From Flavobacteriaceae bacterium PS02337 (GTDB lineage Bacteria > Bacteroidota > Bacteroidia > Flavobacteriales > Flavobacteriaceae): a DNA stretch of 64,000 nucleotides. Below the pieces are notes generated by a model, which was given only the letters and a program-made list of their open reading frames with translations, was not told the DNA's origin and made no database searches. The translations under genes and the position numbers were made by a program. The stretch lies in assembly GCA_029959285.1 (NCBI GenBank), contig JASCOE010000001.1, positions 682,001 to 746,000 of the forward strand, written 5' to 3'. This document shows, one piece after another, positions 32,421 to 41,962 of the stretch (position 1 is the first letter of the stretch; every line of letters starts with the position of its first letter).

Positions 32421-33461
32421 ATGCAAAAAATAAAAACAGCACTATTATCATACGGAATGTCGGGAAAAGTTTTTCACGCTCCATTTTTAGATATTCACGA
32501 AGGATTTGAACTTTTAGGTTCTTGGGAAAGAAGTAAAAAACTAATTCAAGAAGATTATCCATACGTAAAAAGTTATGCAACGATAGACGAATTATTAAGT
32601 GATGATGTTGATTTGGTAATCGTAAATACACCCGTTGGAACTCATTACGAATATGCAAAAAAAGTGCTTTTGGCAGGAAAACATGCCGTTGTAGAAAAAG
32701 CATTCACCACAACAGTTGCTGAGGCAAAAGAATTGGCTTCAATAGCAAAAGAAAAAGGTTTGAAATTGTCGGTTTTTCAAAACAGAAGATGGGACAGTGA
32801 TTTCAAAACCATTAAAAAAATTATCGATGAAGGCGTTTTAGGAGATTTAGTCGAAGCCGAATTTCATTTCGACAGATACAATCCGATTTTAAGTCCAAAA
32901 GCGCACAAAGAAACAGCCAATGACGGAGCAGGAGTTTTAAAAGATTTAGGACCTCATGTTATTGATCAAGCCGTTAGTTTATTTGGTTGTCCAAAAGCCG
33001 TTTTTGGAGACATTCGAGTAACCAGAGAAAATTCTGTTGTAGACGATTGGATCGATTTGTCTTTGTTTTATTCAAATTTCAGAGTTAGACTAAAAGCAGG
33101 ATTTTTTGTGAGAGAAGCGCATCCAGCCTATACCATTCACGGTAAAAAAGGATCTTTTTTAAAACCACGCGGCGATGTTCAGGAAGACGATTTAAAAGTG
33201 GGTAAAAAACCAAACCTAGAATCTTGGGGCACAGAAGATGAAAGTTTACAAGGACTTCTGCACACCGAAATTGACGGTAAAGTTGTGAGAGAAAAAATTC
33301 CGACACTTCAAGGAAATTATTTCAGTTTCTTCGACGGCGTTTACGATTCGATTGCTAATCATAAAGAAGAACCCGTTACGGCACAAGACGGCGTAAAAGT
33401 AATGCAGGTTATAGAGGCTGCGATCGCAAGTAATGCACAGCAAAAAGTGATAAATATATAA
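32421..33461 (+). CDS. Gfo/Idh/MocA family NAD(P)-dependent oxidoreductase
   Basis: The 346-residue protein has an N-terminal Rossmann fold with YGMSGKVFHAPF (11-22). The catalytic-lysine motif EKAFT has K93 (the usual form is EKP). The C-terminal alpha/beta domain contains DLGPHVIDQAVSLFG (175-189), with D175, H179 and D182 typical of the active site. Family members oxidise sugars or cyclitols. The position next to an OYE suggests a small redox pair, but the large intervening repeat argues against a tight operon. Confidence 0.92.
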   Translation: MQKIKTALLSYGMSGKVFHAPFLDIHEGFELLGSWERSKKLIQEDYPYVKSYATIDELLSDDVDLVIVNTPVGTHYEYAKKVLLAGKHAVVEKAFTTTVAEAKELASIAKEKGLKLSVFQNRRWDSDFKTIKKIIDEGVLGDLVEAEFHFDRYNPILSPKAHKETANDGAGVLKDLGPHVIDQAVSLFGCPKAVFGDIRVTRENSVVDDWIDLSLFYSNFRVRLKAGFFVREAHPAYTIHGKKGSFLKPRGDVQEDDLKVGKKPNLESWGTEDESLQGLLHTEIDGKVVREKIPTLQGNYFSFFDGVYDSIANHKEEPVTAQDGVKVMQVIEAAIASNAQQKVINI

Positions 33462-33899
33462 TAAAGTAGGATTATCATTCCATAGGAATGTTTCGTCGGT
33501 AGAAAAAAGATAATGTTCAGCCGCATTTACGTTCTGTAGGAACGTTAGATTTTTCGCGGCATTTTTTACAATCTAAATGTACCAAACGTTCCTACGGAGC
33601 GTAAAACATGGCAACGATATAATTTTTCTACCGACGAAATGTTCCTACGGAACAAAGAAATATAAATAAATGGAGTTTTCTCAAAAGTTGAGATTGCTCC
33701 TTTTTTTTTGCGCTTAAAAATTTTGCGACAAATTATAATCTCAATGAATTCGAAAAAATCGTAATTTTAGTAAGAAGAAATCAATTGAAAACCTCTTAAT
33801 TTATAAACAATAACGTTGTATATTGTGTATAACATTAGACTTTATAGGCTTTGAAGCACGTTTTTAGTATTTTTGAAAATATCATAAAATAAATTAAAT
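33462..33899. other. Gene-free region carrying a nested inverted repeat
   Basis: About 440 nt without a credible ORF. It holds the nested inverted repeat at 33478-33652 and, near its end, a -7 element TATTTTTG at 33868-33875 that probably belongs to the MFS transporter gene. Confidence 0.6.
33478..33652. repeat. Nested inverted repeat of about 175 bp (taggaatg / ccgacgaaat family)
   Basis: Outer arms of 28 bp near 33479-33507 and 33624-33652 match at 25 positions (core tttcgtcggtagaaaaa). Inner arms acgttctgtaggaacgtt (33529-33546) / aacgttcctacggagcgt (33585-33602) are near-perfect. No transposase is inside. Resembles a MITE or large REP-like element. Confidence 0.85.
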
Positions 33900-35120
33900 A
33901 TGCTGATAAACATTAATCCATTATCGCTTTTTCAGACCAAAGGAAAAATCAAGAAAGTATTTAGAGAAGCAAAAGCCTCTTATTTAAATCGAATTCGTTT
34001 TGCCGTTGGAATGTTTTATTTCGGAATGGGTTTAAGTTTTGCCACTTGGGCCAGCAGAATTCCAGATATTAAAACCGCTTTGCATTTAACCGAAGGCGAT
34101 TTGGGTTCTATACTTTTTGCACTTCCGGTTGGGCAATTGATTATTATGCCTTTTTCTGGAAAAATGGTTACCAAATTTGGAAGTCATCGTATTTTGATTT
34201 TTTCTTTAATCATGTACGTTTTCTGTTTAATTAATTTAGGTTTAGCCACAACAGCATTACAATTATCTCTCGGATTATTTTTGTTCGGATTATTTGGAAA
34301 CTTAGCTAATATTGCTGTAAACACACAAGGCGTTTACACTGAGCTTTTATTCAAAAAAACAATAATGTCATCGTTTCACGGAATGTGGAGTTTTGCAGGA
34401 TTTACTGGTGCTTTGGTCGGTTTAGGAATGTTGACTTTAAACTTAAGTCCGTTGCATCATTTTATAATTGTAGCCGGAATTGTTTTATTGATGGTAGCAT
34501 TTAATTTCAAATTTTTAGTTAGAGCCAAAGAAAAAAAGAAAGCCAAAGAAGAAGGAAAAAAACTATTTGTAAAACCAGATTCAGCTTTGCTTTGGCTTGG
34601 CGTTATTGGGTTTTGCAGCATGGCGAGCGAAGGCGTAATGTTCGACTGGAGCGGTGTTTATTTTAAAGATATCGTAAAAGCGCCAGGGCCTTTGGTTGTT
34701 TTAGGATATACTTCTTTTATGATTATGATGGCAAGCGGAAGATTTCTTGGCGACGGATTAATCAATAAATTTGGTCGCGAACGCGTTATGCAAATTAGTG
34801 GAGTTATGATTTCGGCTGGACTTTTTACTGCTGTTTTTCTTCCTTATATTATTCCGTGTACCATTGCATTTATGTTCGTCGGTTTGGGCGTTGCAACTAT
34901 CGTTCCTACTGTTTATAGTATTGCAGGGAAAAACCCAACTGTTCCTGCTGGAGAAGCTTTAACGATTGTTTCGAGTGTAAGTTTCCTTGGTTTCTTAATG
35001 GGACCTCCTGTAATTGGACATATTGCACAAAGTTTCGGATTGCAATTTTCTTTCGCCTTTATCGGAATTTTTGGAGTTCTAATCGCTTTTATGGTTTCAA
35101 AAATTAGAACTACAGCATAA
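33900..35120 (+). CDS. Major facilitator superfamily transporter
   Basis: This 406-residue protein has about twelve hydrophobic helices in two halves joined by a basic cytoplasmic loop near 208-222 (RAKEKKKAKEEGKKLF). The region after helix 1 (FATWASRIPDIKTALHLTEGDLGSILFALPVGQ) is characteristic of the YbjJ/FucP-like branch. The first 35 residues are a charged cytoplasmic extension. The start at ATG 33900 is supported by the -7 element at 33868. Substrate unknown; sugar or drug export are the usual options. Confidence 0.88.
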   Translation: MLININPLSLFQTKGKIKKVFREAKASYLNRIRFAVGMFYFGMGLSFATWASRIPDIKTALHLTEGDLGSILFALPVGQLIIMPFSGKMVTKFGSHRILIFSLIMYVFCLINLGLATTALQLSLGLFLFGLFGNLANIAVNTQGVYTELLFKKTIMSSFHGMWSFAGFTGALVGLGMLTLNLSPLHHFIIVAGIVLLMVAFNFKFLVRAKEKKKAKEEGKKLFVKPDSALLWLGVIGFCSMASEGVMFDWSGVYFKDIVKAPGPLVVLGYTSFMIMMASGRFLGDGLINKFGRERVMQISGVMISAGLFTAVFLPYIIPCTIAFMFVGLGVATIVPTVYSIAGKNPTVPAGEALTIVSSVSFLGFLMGPPVIGHIAQSFGLQFSFAFIGIFGVLIAFMVSKIRTTA

Positions 35121-35202
35121 TTCTTATCGAAATACATTTTCATTAAATTAATTAAAAACGCAATAAATTTGTAAGAATTTATTTAAAATTAAATATTTTT
35201 TT

Positions 35203-35210
35203 TATATTTG
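35203..35210 (+). promoter_or_regulatory. Flavobacterial -7 element upstream of the TonB receptor
   Basis: TATATTTG matches TAnnTTTG, about 115 nt before the receptor ATG. A small hairpin (atacc 35222-35226 / ggtat 35232-35236) lies at the start of the predicted leader. Confidence 0.4.
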
Positions 35211-35324
35211 AATTTGAAATGATACCGCTTTGGTATTAAAAAGCTCTTTTTCCAAAAACCAATTTTATCTTTTGAATTAAGGATTGATTTCCTAAAATAA
35301 TTTTCAAAGTAAATTGGATTTTTA

Positions 35325-38144
35325 ATGGTAAAAAAATACGCATTCTTTTTTATTTTCTGTTTTTCTAATTTTGTTTCTGCACAGCAAGAAATAACAGTTA
35401 CAGGAATTGTTATCGATGCAAGAACGCAAAATCCGCTTGAAAGTGTTGTGGTGACGATACAAAACACGGCTGTTATGCAGCTTACGTCAAAATCAGGAAA
35501 ATTTGAACTTCATATATTTCCAAAAAAAGAGCAATTGCTTTTGCTCAGAAGCCAAGGTTACAAAGACTTTCTTTTAAAATTTTCGGCTAATTCTGGACAG
35601 AATATCAATCTCGGAATATTACAATTAGAAGATACCTATTCAGATGAAGTGCCAGCGGCATTAATTACTTTATCAGACAGCGATTTCTCGGAGGATAATA
35701 GTTCATCAGAAATGACTTCTGGACTTCTACAATCTTCCAAAGATGCTTTTATGCAAGCATCAGCATTCAATTGGGGACAAGCAAGATTTCGTGTTCGTGG
35801 TTTAGACAGCGAAAACGGAACGATGATGCTCAACGGAATGACGATGAATAAAATCTACGACGGCAGACCGCAATGGAACAATTGGGGCGGATTAAATAAT
35901 GTACTTCGCAATCAGGAATTTTCAATCGGAACAGCAGCTTCCAATTATACTTTCGGAGGAATTTTAGGAACGCAGCAAATCTTTACTCGAGCTTCTTTAT
36001 ATAGAAAAGGAACTTCGCTTACTTTTTCAGGAAGTAATACAACATACACGTGGCGCGGAATCGGAACTTATGCTTCAGGAATGAACTTGGCTGGTTGGGC
36101 GTATGTCGTTTCAGCAGGAAAACGCTATGCGGATGAAGGTTATTTTGAAGGAACAAATTTCAATGCAGATTCTTTTTTTCTTAGTGTAGAAAAGAAATTA
36201 AGCAATAAACATTCGCTAAATTTTACTGGATTTTACACGCCAAATTCGCGAGGAAAAAATGCTGCCAATACAAGTGAAGTAACCAATTTAATGGGTGAAA
36301 AATACAACTCGTATTGGGGATTTCAGAGTGGTGAAAAGCGAAATGCAAGAGTAAAAAATGTAGAAGAACCTTTATTGATGTTGAATCATTATTTTAAAAT
36401 TGATGAAAAAACAAATCTGAATTCAGGCATAATGTATCAATTTGGAAAAGTTGGAAACAGTACTATCGATTACCAAAATGCCGATAGTCCAGATCCTGTT
36501 TATTATAAAAAAATACCAAGTTATTTTAGTTCGCTTTACGCGAAAGATCACGGAGAGTTTTCAGGAGAATTTACGCCAGATTATGAAAATGCAGAAAAAA
36601 ATAAAATGGCACTTTTAGCAAATCCGCAAATAGATTGGAATGCGATGTATTTGGCAAATCAGAAGCCTGGAACAAATGGTTTTGAAGCTTCGCAAAGTCA
36701 TTATGTATTGTATGAAGACAGAACTGACGATAGAATTTTTGCAGTAAATTCAAATTTAAATACGCAGATTACGCCAAACATTTCTTTTGACGGAGGATTT
36801 ACTTTTAAGAAATTGAAATCGCATAATTTTCAATATTTATTAGATCTTTTGGGCGGTTCATATTTTGAAGATATTGATACTTTCTACAAAGGAAATCTTT
36901 CGCAATCAGATTTACAGCATCCGAATCGTCAAGTTAGAAAAGGAGATGTTTATGGCTATAATTACAACTTGCTGGCGAATACTTTAGACGTTTTTACACA
37001 ATTTAAATTTGCTTACAACAAAACCGAATTTTATTTGGCACAATCTTATTCGATGTCAGATTATCAGCGAGAAGGTCTATACCAAAACGGACTTTATCCA
37101 ACGACTTCTTTAGGAAAAAGTGAAAAAGTAGATTTCGAGAATTTTGGTTTCAAAGGCGGATTCACGTATAAAATTTCAGGAAAGCAACTCTTGTTTTTTA
37201 ACGCAGCACATTTGACAAGAGCGCCTTCGCTTCGGAATACATTTTCAAATTCGAGATTAAATAATTCGATAGTTAACGGAATTGAAAGTGAAAATATAAG
37301 TTCTGCCGACGCCAATTATATGTATCGTTCTCCAAAACTGAAATTGCGTTTAACAGCTTATTATTCATTAATAAAAAATACCTCAAAAACTTATTTTTTT
37401 TATGCCGAAGGAATTTTTGACAATGGAGCAGGTTACGATGCTACAGATGCATTTGTGAGTCAGACTTTAACTCATTTAGATAAGAAAAATACAGGTGCAG
37501 AATTGAGTTTTGAATATCAAATTTCATCAACACTAAAATCCACTTTATGCGCTGCTTATGGAAAATACATTTACAGCAGTAATCCAAATGTATCTATTAC
37601 AAATGATGCAAATTTAGCAAAGGATGGAATGCAGACAACTTTTGATTTTGGCTCGGCTTATCTTAAAAATTACAAACAGCCAGGAACTCCACAACAAGCT
37701 TACTCATTCGGATTAGAATATCGCGATCCCAAGTTTTGGTGGATTGCAGCAAATATTAATTATTTGGCTGAAAGCTATATTGATGTTTCGCCTATTTCTA
37801 GAACTTCACAATTCTACATTAATCCAGCAAATAATTTTCCTTTTCCTGAAGCAACTTCTGAAAGAGGAAATCAATTATTAAAACAAGAAAAATTTGATCC
37901 AGTTTCATTATTAAACATAAGCGGAGGAAAATCTTGGCGGATTCGTAAAAAATATATCGGTCTTTTTGCCAGTGTAAATAATGTTTTCAATTCGATATAT
38001 AAAACTGGCGGATTCGAACAAGCAAGAAATGCAAATTACAGAGCGCTAAATCAAGATGTTTATAGCGGAACACCATCATTTGGTCCAAAATATTATTACG
38101 GTTACGGAAGAACTTATTTCTTAAATCTCACAATTGGTTTATAA
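35325..38144 (+). CDS. TonB-dependent outer-membrane receptor with carboxypeptidase-like N-terminal domain
   Basis: The 939-residue receptor has a signal peptide ending FVSAQ. A carboxypeptidase-regulatory-like beta-sandwich occupies about 22-105 (VTGIVIDARTQNPLESVVV). The plug (about 125-230) includes FRVRGLDSENGTMMLNGMTMN. The 22-strand barrel ends with YGRTYFLNLTIGL, a typical C-terminal strand with a terminal hydrophobic residue. It imports large substrates using TonB energy. The DUF5689 lipoprotein follows 16 nt later and probably forms a surface lid or accessory unit. There is no SusD neighbour, so a glycan role is not indicated. Confidence 0.93.
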   Translation: MVKKYAFFFIFCFSNFVSAQQEITVTGIVIDARTQNPLESVVVTIQNTAVMQLTSKSGKFELHIFPKKEQLLLLRSQGYKDFLLKFSANSGQNINLGILQLEDTYSDEVPAALITLSDSDFSEDNSSSEMTSGLLQSSKDAFMQASAFNWGQARFRVRGLDSENGTMMLNGMTMNKIYDGRPQWNNWGGLNNVLRNQEFSIGTAASNYTFGGILGTQQIFTRASLYRKGTSLTFSGSNTTYTWRGIGTYASGMNLAGWAYVVSAGKRYADEGYFEGTNFNADSFFLSVEKKLSNKHSLNFTGFYTPNSRGKNAANTSEVTNLMGEKYNSYWGFQSGEKRNARVKNVEEPLLMLNHYFKIDEKTNLNSGIMYQFGKVGNSTIDYQNADSPDPVYYKKIPSYFSSLYAKDHGEFSGEFTPDYENAEKNKMALLANPQIDWNAMYLANQKPGTNGFEASQSHYVLYEDRTDDRIFAVNSNLNTQITPNISFDGGFTFKKLKSHNFQYLLDLLGGSYFEDIDTFYKGNLSQSDLQHPNRQVRKGDVYGYNYNLLANTLDVFTQFKFAYNKTEFYLAQSYSMSDYQREGLYQNGLYPTTSLGKSEKVDFENFGFKGGFTYKISGKQLLFFNAAHLTRAPSLRNTFSNSRLNNSIVNGIESENISSADANYMYRSPKLKLRLTAYYSLIKNTSKTYFFYAEGIFDNGAGYDATDAFVSQTLTHLDKKNTGAELSFEYQISSTLKSTLCAAYGKYIYSSNPNVSITNDANLAKDGMQTTFDFGSAYLKNYKQPGTPQQAYSFGLEYRDPKFWWIAANINYLAESYIDVSPISRTSQFYINPANNFPFPEATSERGNQLLKQEKFDPVSLLNISGGKSWRIRKKYIGLFASVNNVFNSIYKTGGFEQARNANYRALNQDVYSGTPSFGPKYYYGYGRTYFLNLTIGL

Positions 38145-38160
38145 ATCAAATTTAGTTGTT

Positions 38161-39510
38161 ATGAAAAACATATTTTTAAATTCATTTTTTGGATTATCAT
38201 TATTAATCATTTGCAGTTGCAATACCGAAGTTGAAACTCCAAAATTGGCATGCACACAACCCAATTTTACGGTAAATAAAACGGTCGAAAAAGTTTATGA
38301 ACTTTCTGGAAATACAGCAAAACAATATTTGTATGATGATATTATTGAAGCTTATGTGGTTTCAAGCGATGAAGGCGGTAATTTTTTTAAAGCGATTTTA
38401 TTGCAAACAAAAAAGACTGAAAAAAATCCTGCAATTGGTTTTAGTGTTCCTATTGATGCGTCTAATACTTACATTGATTATCGCGTTGGCAATAAAGTAT
38501 TTGTTAAACTTAAAAACCAATTTACAGATGTGTATTATGGCGGATTAAGGATTGGAAGTTTATATGTGAGCAATGCGGGTGATCCGACAATTGGGAGAAT
38601 TTCTCAAAATGAATATAAAAATGTATTAAATGCTTCATGTACGATAATCGATGAAGATTTATTAGTTGAATCACTTTCTATCGAAGAAGCGCTAAATGAT
38701 AGTAAACTGAATACTTTAATTGAGTTGAATGATGTTGAGTTTACAGAATCGGCTTTGGGGCGTCATTATTTTGAAGAATCAAATAATGTTGGAGGATCTA
38801 CAAATTGGAATTTACGTGATAAAACAGGAAATCAAATTATTTTTAGAACTAGTGCTTATGCAAAATTTGCAGATCATTTTGTGCCTGAAGGAAGCGGAAA
38901 AGTGCGAGGAATTTTAACAAAATTCGGAACAGATTACCAATTGATGGTTCGTTGTGAAAATGATATTGAAATGAATGGAAAAAGAAATACTCCGTTTTTT
39001 GCAGAAGATTTTCAGTCGATTAAAAACAATGTGAATTTTGCTCTTCCGGGTTGGAGCAACATAGTGGAAAAAGCATCTAAATTATGGAAAAGTATGGTTT
39101 ACGCTGGAAATGGTTATGCAGAATTTAATACCACAAGCACAACTGCTGCCGAAAATGTTGCTTGGTTGGTCTCTCCTAAAATTAATCTAACAGGTTACAA
39201 AAATGCCGTTCTTTCTTTTAGAAGTGCACAACACGATTTAAAACTAGATTCTCCGTTAAATACTTTGGAAATTTATGTTTCAACAAATTTTGACGGCTCA
39301 AGTGTTGCCAAAGCAAAATGGACAAAGCTTGAAGCAAAAGTTCCAAATCTTTCAACTCCAGCACGCGAGTTTATAAGTTCAGGTGGAATTGATCTTTCGG
39401 CTTATTCTGGAAATATAAATATTGCATTTAAATATATAGGTTCAGGAAAAGACAAAACAATTAATGGTGCTTTTATGGTTGATGATATTAAGATATTTGG
39501 AGAAAAGTAA
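38161..39510 (+). CDS. DUF5689 surface lipoprotein with C-terminal jelly-roll domain
   Basis: This lipoprotein of about 449 residues has the lipobox IICSC. I use the ATG at 38161; the TTG at 38134 lies inside the receptor's coding region. DUF5689 spans about 30-270 (DDIIEAYVVSSDEGGNFFKAILLQT; IGFSVPID; RVGNKVFVKL), an OB-fold-like region. The C-terminal part (about 275-445; FAEDFQSIKNN; GWSNIVEKASKLWKSM; WLVSPKINLTGYKNAVLSF) resembles choice-of-anchor-J jelly rolls. Paired with the TonB receptor. Ligand unknown. Confidence 0.88.
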   Translation: MKNIFLNSFFGLSLLIICSCNTEVETPKLACTQPNFTVNKTVEKVYELSGNTAKQYLYDDIIEAYVVSSDEGGNFFKAILLQTKKTEKNPAIGFSVPIDASNTYIDYRVGNKVFVKLKNQFTDVYYGGLRIGSLYVSNAGDPTIGRISQNEYKNVLNASCTIIDEDLLVESLSIEEALNDSKLNTLIELNDVEFTESALGRHYFEESNNVGGSTNWNLRDKTGNQIIFRTSAYAKFADHFVPEGSGKVRGILTKFGTDYQLMVRCENDIEMNGKRNTPFFAEDFQSIKNNVNFALPGWSNIVEKASKLWKSMVYAGNGYAEFNTTSTTAAENVAWLVSPKINLTGYKNAVLSFRSAQHDLKLDSPLNTLEIYVSTNFDGSSVAKAKWTKLEAKVPNLSTPAREFISSGGIDLSAYSGNINIAFKYIGSGKDKTINGAFMVDDIKIFGEK

Positions 39511-39646
39511 GTTGCAATTCTTAAAACGTAAATTAATCTGCTGGTTTTTATGATATTATTGAAAAGTTTGTAGTTTTTGTATTTCAAATTCCTGAAATCT
39601 ATTTGAATTTTGTATTTTGGTCGTCCCAAATCAATACAAATATCAC

Positions 39647-40507
39647 ATGAAAACCTACTTTCTTGCCATCATAATGATGGTTTTTCCATGCGTAATACAC
39701 AGTCAGGACGCGCCAGTTAGACTTAAGCAAATCAATATTGTAAAGACAAATTACCAAAATTCTAAAGACGGCGAAATTGTCAATAAAACATTAGTTTTTA
39801 AAGAAGGGAAAATTGAAACCATAACAACTTCAGATGTAGTACAGCATTTCTTTTACAACAAAAATGGTTTATTAGACATGACGGTAAAAGATAAAGTGGG
39901 AAGTGACTGGAAAGAAGTTGTAAACTACACTTATGATGCTGATAACAACATTTCGAAGTTTGTAAAAAAATATCAAGAAGGGCCAAATTACATTACAAAA
40001 GTAGTTTCGTTTCTTTATGATGGAGCAAGGGTAAAAGTAACTACAAAAAAGAGCACCAATCATCAAAATTTAGTAGACGATATTGAATATCTGGTTGAAA
40101 ACGGAATTATTGTAAGACGTACTTCACGAGACAGAAATAAAGCCATTATTGGAAAATTAGAATATGTTTATGTAAATGATAATGTATCAAAACATAAAGG
40201 TTTAGTTGGAGATAAAATCTCTAAAACCTATACTTATGATGATAAAAAATCGGTTGATCAATTAATTGTTCAAAGCCTTTTTGGAGATAATTATAAAGTA
40301 ATTGTTCCGATGATTTCGTATCATGAAGAAGAATTTCCGTTTGAATCGATTTCTTATAATAACGAAATGAATTTCAGTCCGTCTTCTACTGCATTAGTTG
40401 CGGTGAGCAGAAAGTACAAATACAATAAATTAAATTTTCCGATTTCTTGTTCTCAGATTGAAGAAAACGGAATTGTAAAAACGGAGAAAACATTTATTTA
40501 CGAATAA
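39647..40507 (+). CDS. Exported protein with YD/RHS-like strand repeats
   Basis: This protein of about 286 residues has a signal peptide ending VIHSQ, starting at ATG 39647; an upstream TTG at 39617 is less likely. The mature part consists of short repeated beta units with Y-x-Y/D patterns (NYTYDADNNISKFVKKYQEG, SKTYTYDDKKS, RKYKYNKLNFPIS, KTFIYE). These resemble the YD repeats of RHS proteins. No toxin or secretion domain is attached. Function unknown; probably periplasmic or surface-exposed. Confidence 0.7.
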   Translation: MKTYFLAIIMMVFPCVIHSQDAPVRLKQINIVKTNYQNSKDGEIVNKTLVFKEGKIETITTSDVVQHFFYNKNGLLDMTVKDKVGSDWKEVVNYTYDADNNISKFVKKYQEGPNYITKVVSFLYDGARVKVTTKKSTNHQNLVDDIEYLVENGIIVRRTSRDRNKAIIGKLEYVYVNDNVSKHKGLVGDKISKTYTYDDKKSVDQLIVQSLFGDNYKVIVPMISYHEEEFPFESISYNNEMNFSPSSTALVAVSRKYKYNKLNFPISCSQIEENGIVKTEKTFIYE

Positions 40508-40621
40508 AAGTTTTTTATAATAAGACCATTCAGAGGTGGAATTTTGTTGAGGTAACTTGGCGGAGTTCCATTTTTGTTTTAATGAAGATTTAGATATAAA
40601 TTTAAAAAAGAAATTGTGTAA

Positions 40622-40651
40622 TTGATTGTAGCTGACAAATGATTAAATTTG
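40622..40651 (+). promoter_or_regulatory. Candidate flavobacterial promoter of hflX
   Basis: TTG at 40622-40624, a 19-nt spacer, then TAAATTTG at 40644-40651. This is a full match to TTG-N19-TAnnTTTG. The start codon follows 16 nt later. Confidence 0.65.
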
Positions 40652-40667
40652 CACCTTATTCAAGACT

Positions 40668-41897
40668 ATGTTAGAAAAAGAAGTTATAAATTTTGAGAGA
40701 ACGGTAATTGTTGGAATCGTTACTCAAAATCAAAGTGAAGAAAAGCTAAATGAATATTTAGACGAATTGGAGTTTTTGACTTTTACCGCTGGAGGTGAAG
40801 TAATAAAACGCTTTTCGCAAAAAATGGAACGCCCAAATCCGAAAACTTTTGTCGGAACGGGAAAAATTGACGAAATCAATCTCTATGTAAAAGAGAACAA
40901 AATATCTACAGTAATTTTTGATGATGAATTAACGCCTTCTCAGCAAAAAAATATTTCTAGAATTATTGATTGTAAAATTCTAGACAGAACCAATTTGATT
41001 TTGGACATTTTTGCACAAAGAGCAGAAACTTCATATGCGAGAACGCAGGTAGAATTGGCACAATGTATTTATTTATTGCCAAGACTTTCTGGTTTATGGA
41101 CGCACCTTGAACGTCAAAAAGGAGGTATCGGTATGCGTGGACCTGGAGAAACGGAAATCGAAACCGATAGACGTATCGTTCGTGATAGAATTTCATTATT
41201 GAAAGATAAAATCAAAACAATCGACAAGCAAATGAGTATTCAGCGAAGCAATCGCGGGGCAATGGTTCGTGTGGCTTTGGTTGGTTATACCAATGTTGGA
41301 AAATCGACTTTGATGAACGCTGTCGGGAAAAGTGATGTTTTTGTAGAAAATAAATTGTTCGCAACTTTAGACACAACGGTTCGAAAAGTGGTTATCAAAA
41401 ATCTTCCTTTCTTACTTTCAGATACCGTTGGATTTATTCGAAAATTACCAACACAATTGGTAGATTCTTTTAAAAGTACACTGGATGAGGTTCGCGAAGC
41501 AGATTTATTATTGCATGTTGTAGATATTTCTCATCCTGATTTTGAAGATCATATCGAGTCTGTAAATAAAACGTTGCTGGAAATTAAAAGTAATGATAAG
41601 CCAACGATTATGGTTTTTAATAAAATCGATGCTTATAAACATTTGACAATTGACGAAGATGATTTGATTACCGAAAGAACTCGTAAACATTATTCGCTTG
41701 ACGAATGGAAACAAACTTGGATGAGTGATGTTGGAGAAGGTAATGCATTATTTATCTCGGCTAGAAATAAAGAAAATTTTGAAGAATTTAGAGAAACGGT
41801 TTACGAGGCGGTTCGACAAATTCATATCACACGTTTTCCTTACAATAAATTTTTATATCCAGATTATAAAGATGCAATTGAGAAAGAAGAAGAATAA
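40668..41897 (+). CDS. hflX: GTPase HflX
   Basis: The 409-residue ribosome-associated GTPase rescues or splits stalled ribosomes under stress in relatives. The N-terminal HflX domain (about 1-195) includes FVGTGKIDEI and the glycine-rich signature GGIGMRGPGETEIETDRR (152-169). The G domain has G1 GYTNVGKST (206-214), G3 DTVG (252-255) and G4 NKID (318-321). Length is typical. It sits alone behind its own promoter. Confidence 0.96.
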   Translation: MLEKEVINFERTVIVGIVTQNQSEEKLNEYLDELEFLTFTAGGEVIKRFSQKMERPNPKTFVGTGKIDEINLYVKENKISTVIFDDELTPSQQKNISRIIDCKILDRTNLILDIFAQRAETSYARTQVELAQCIYLLPRLSGLWTHLERQKGGIGMRGPGETEIETDRRIVRDRISLLKDKIKTIDKQMSIQRSNRGAMVRVALVGYTNVGKSTLMNAVGKSDVFVENKLFATLDTTVRKVVIKNLPFLLSDTVGFIRKLPTQLVDSFKSTLDEVREADLLLHVVDISHPDFEDHIESVNKTLLEIKSNDKPTIMVFNKIDAYKHLTIDEDDLITERTRKHYSLDEWKQTWMSDVGEGNALFISARNKENFEEFRETVYEAVRQIHITRFPYNKFLYPDYKDAIEKEEE

Positions 41898-41962
41898 TCT
41901 TATTAGGGTTTTTAAATAATCATTATATTTAGCATTGATATATTTATTAATCTTTTGAAATT

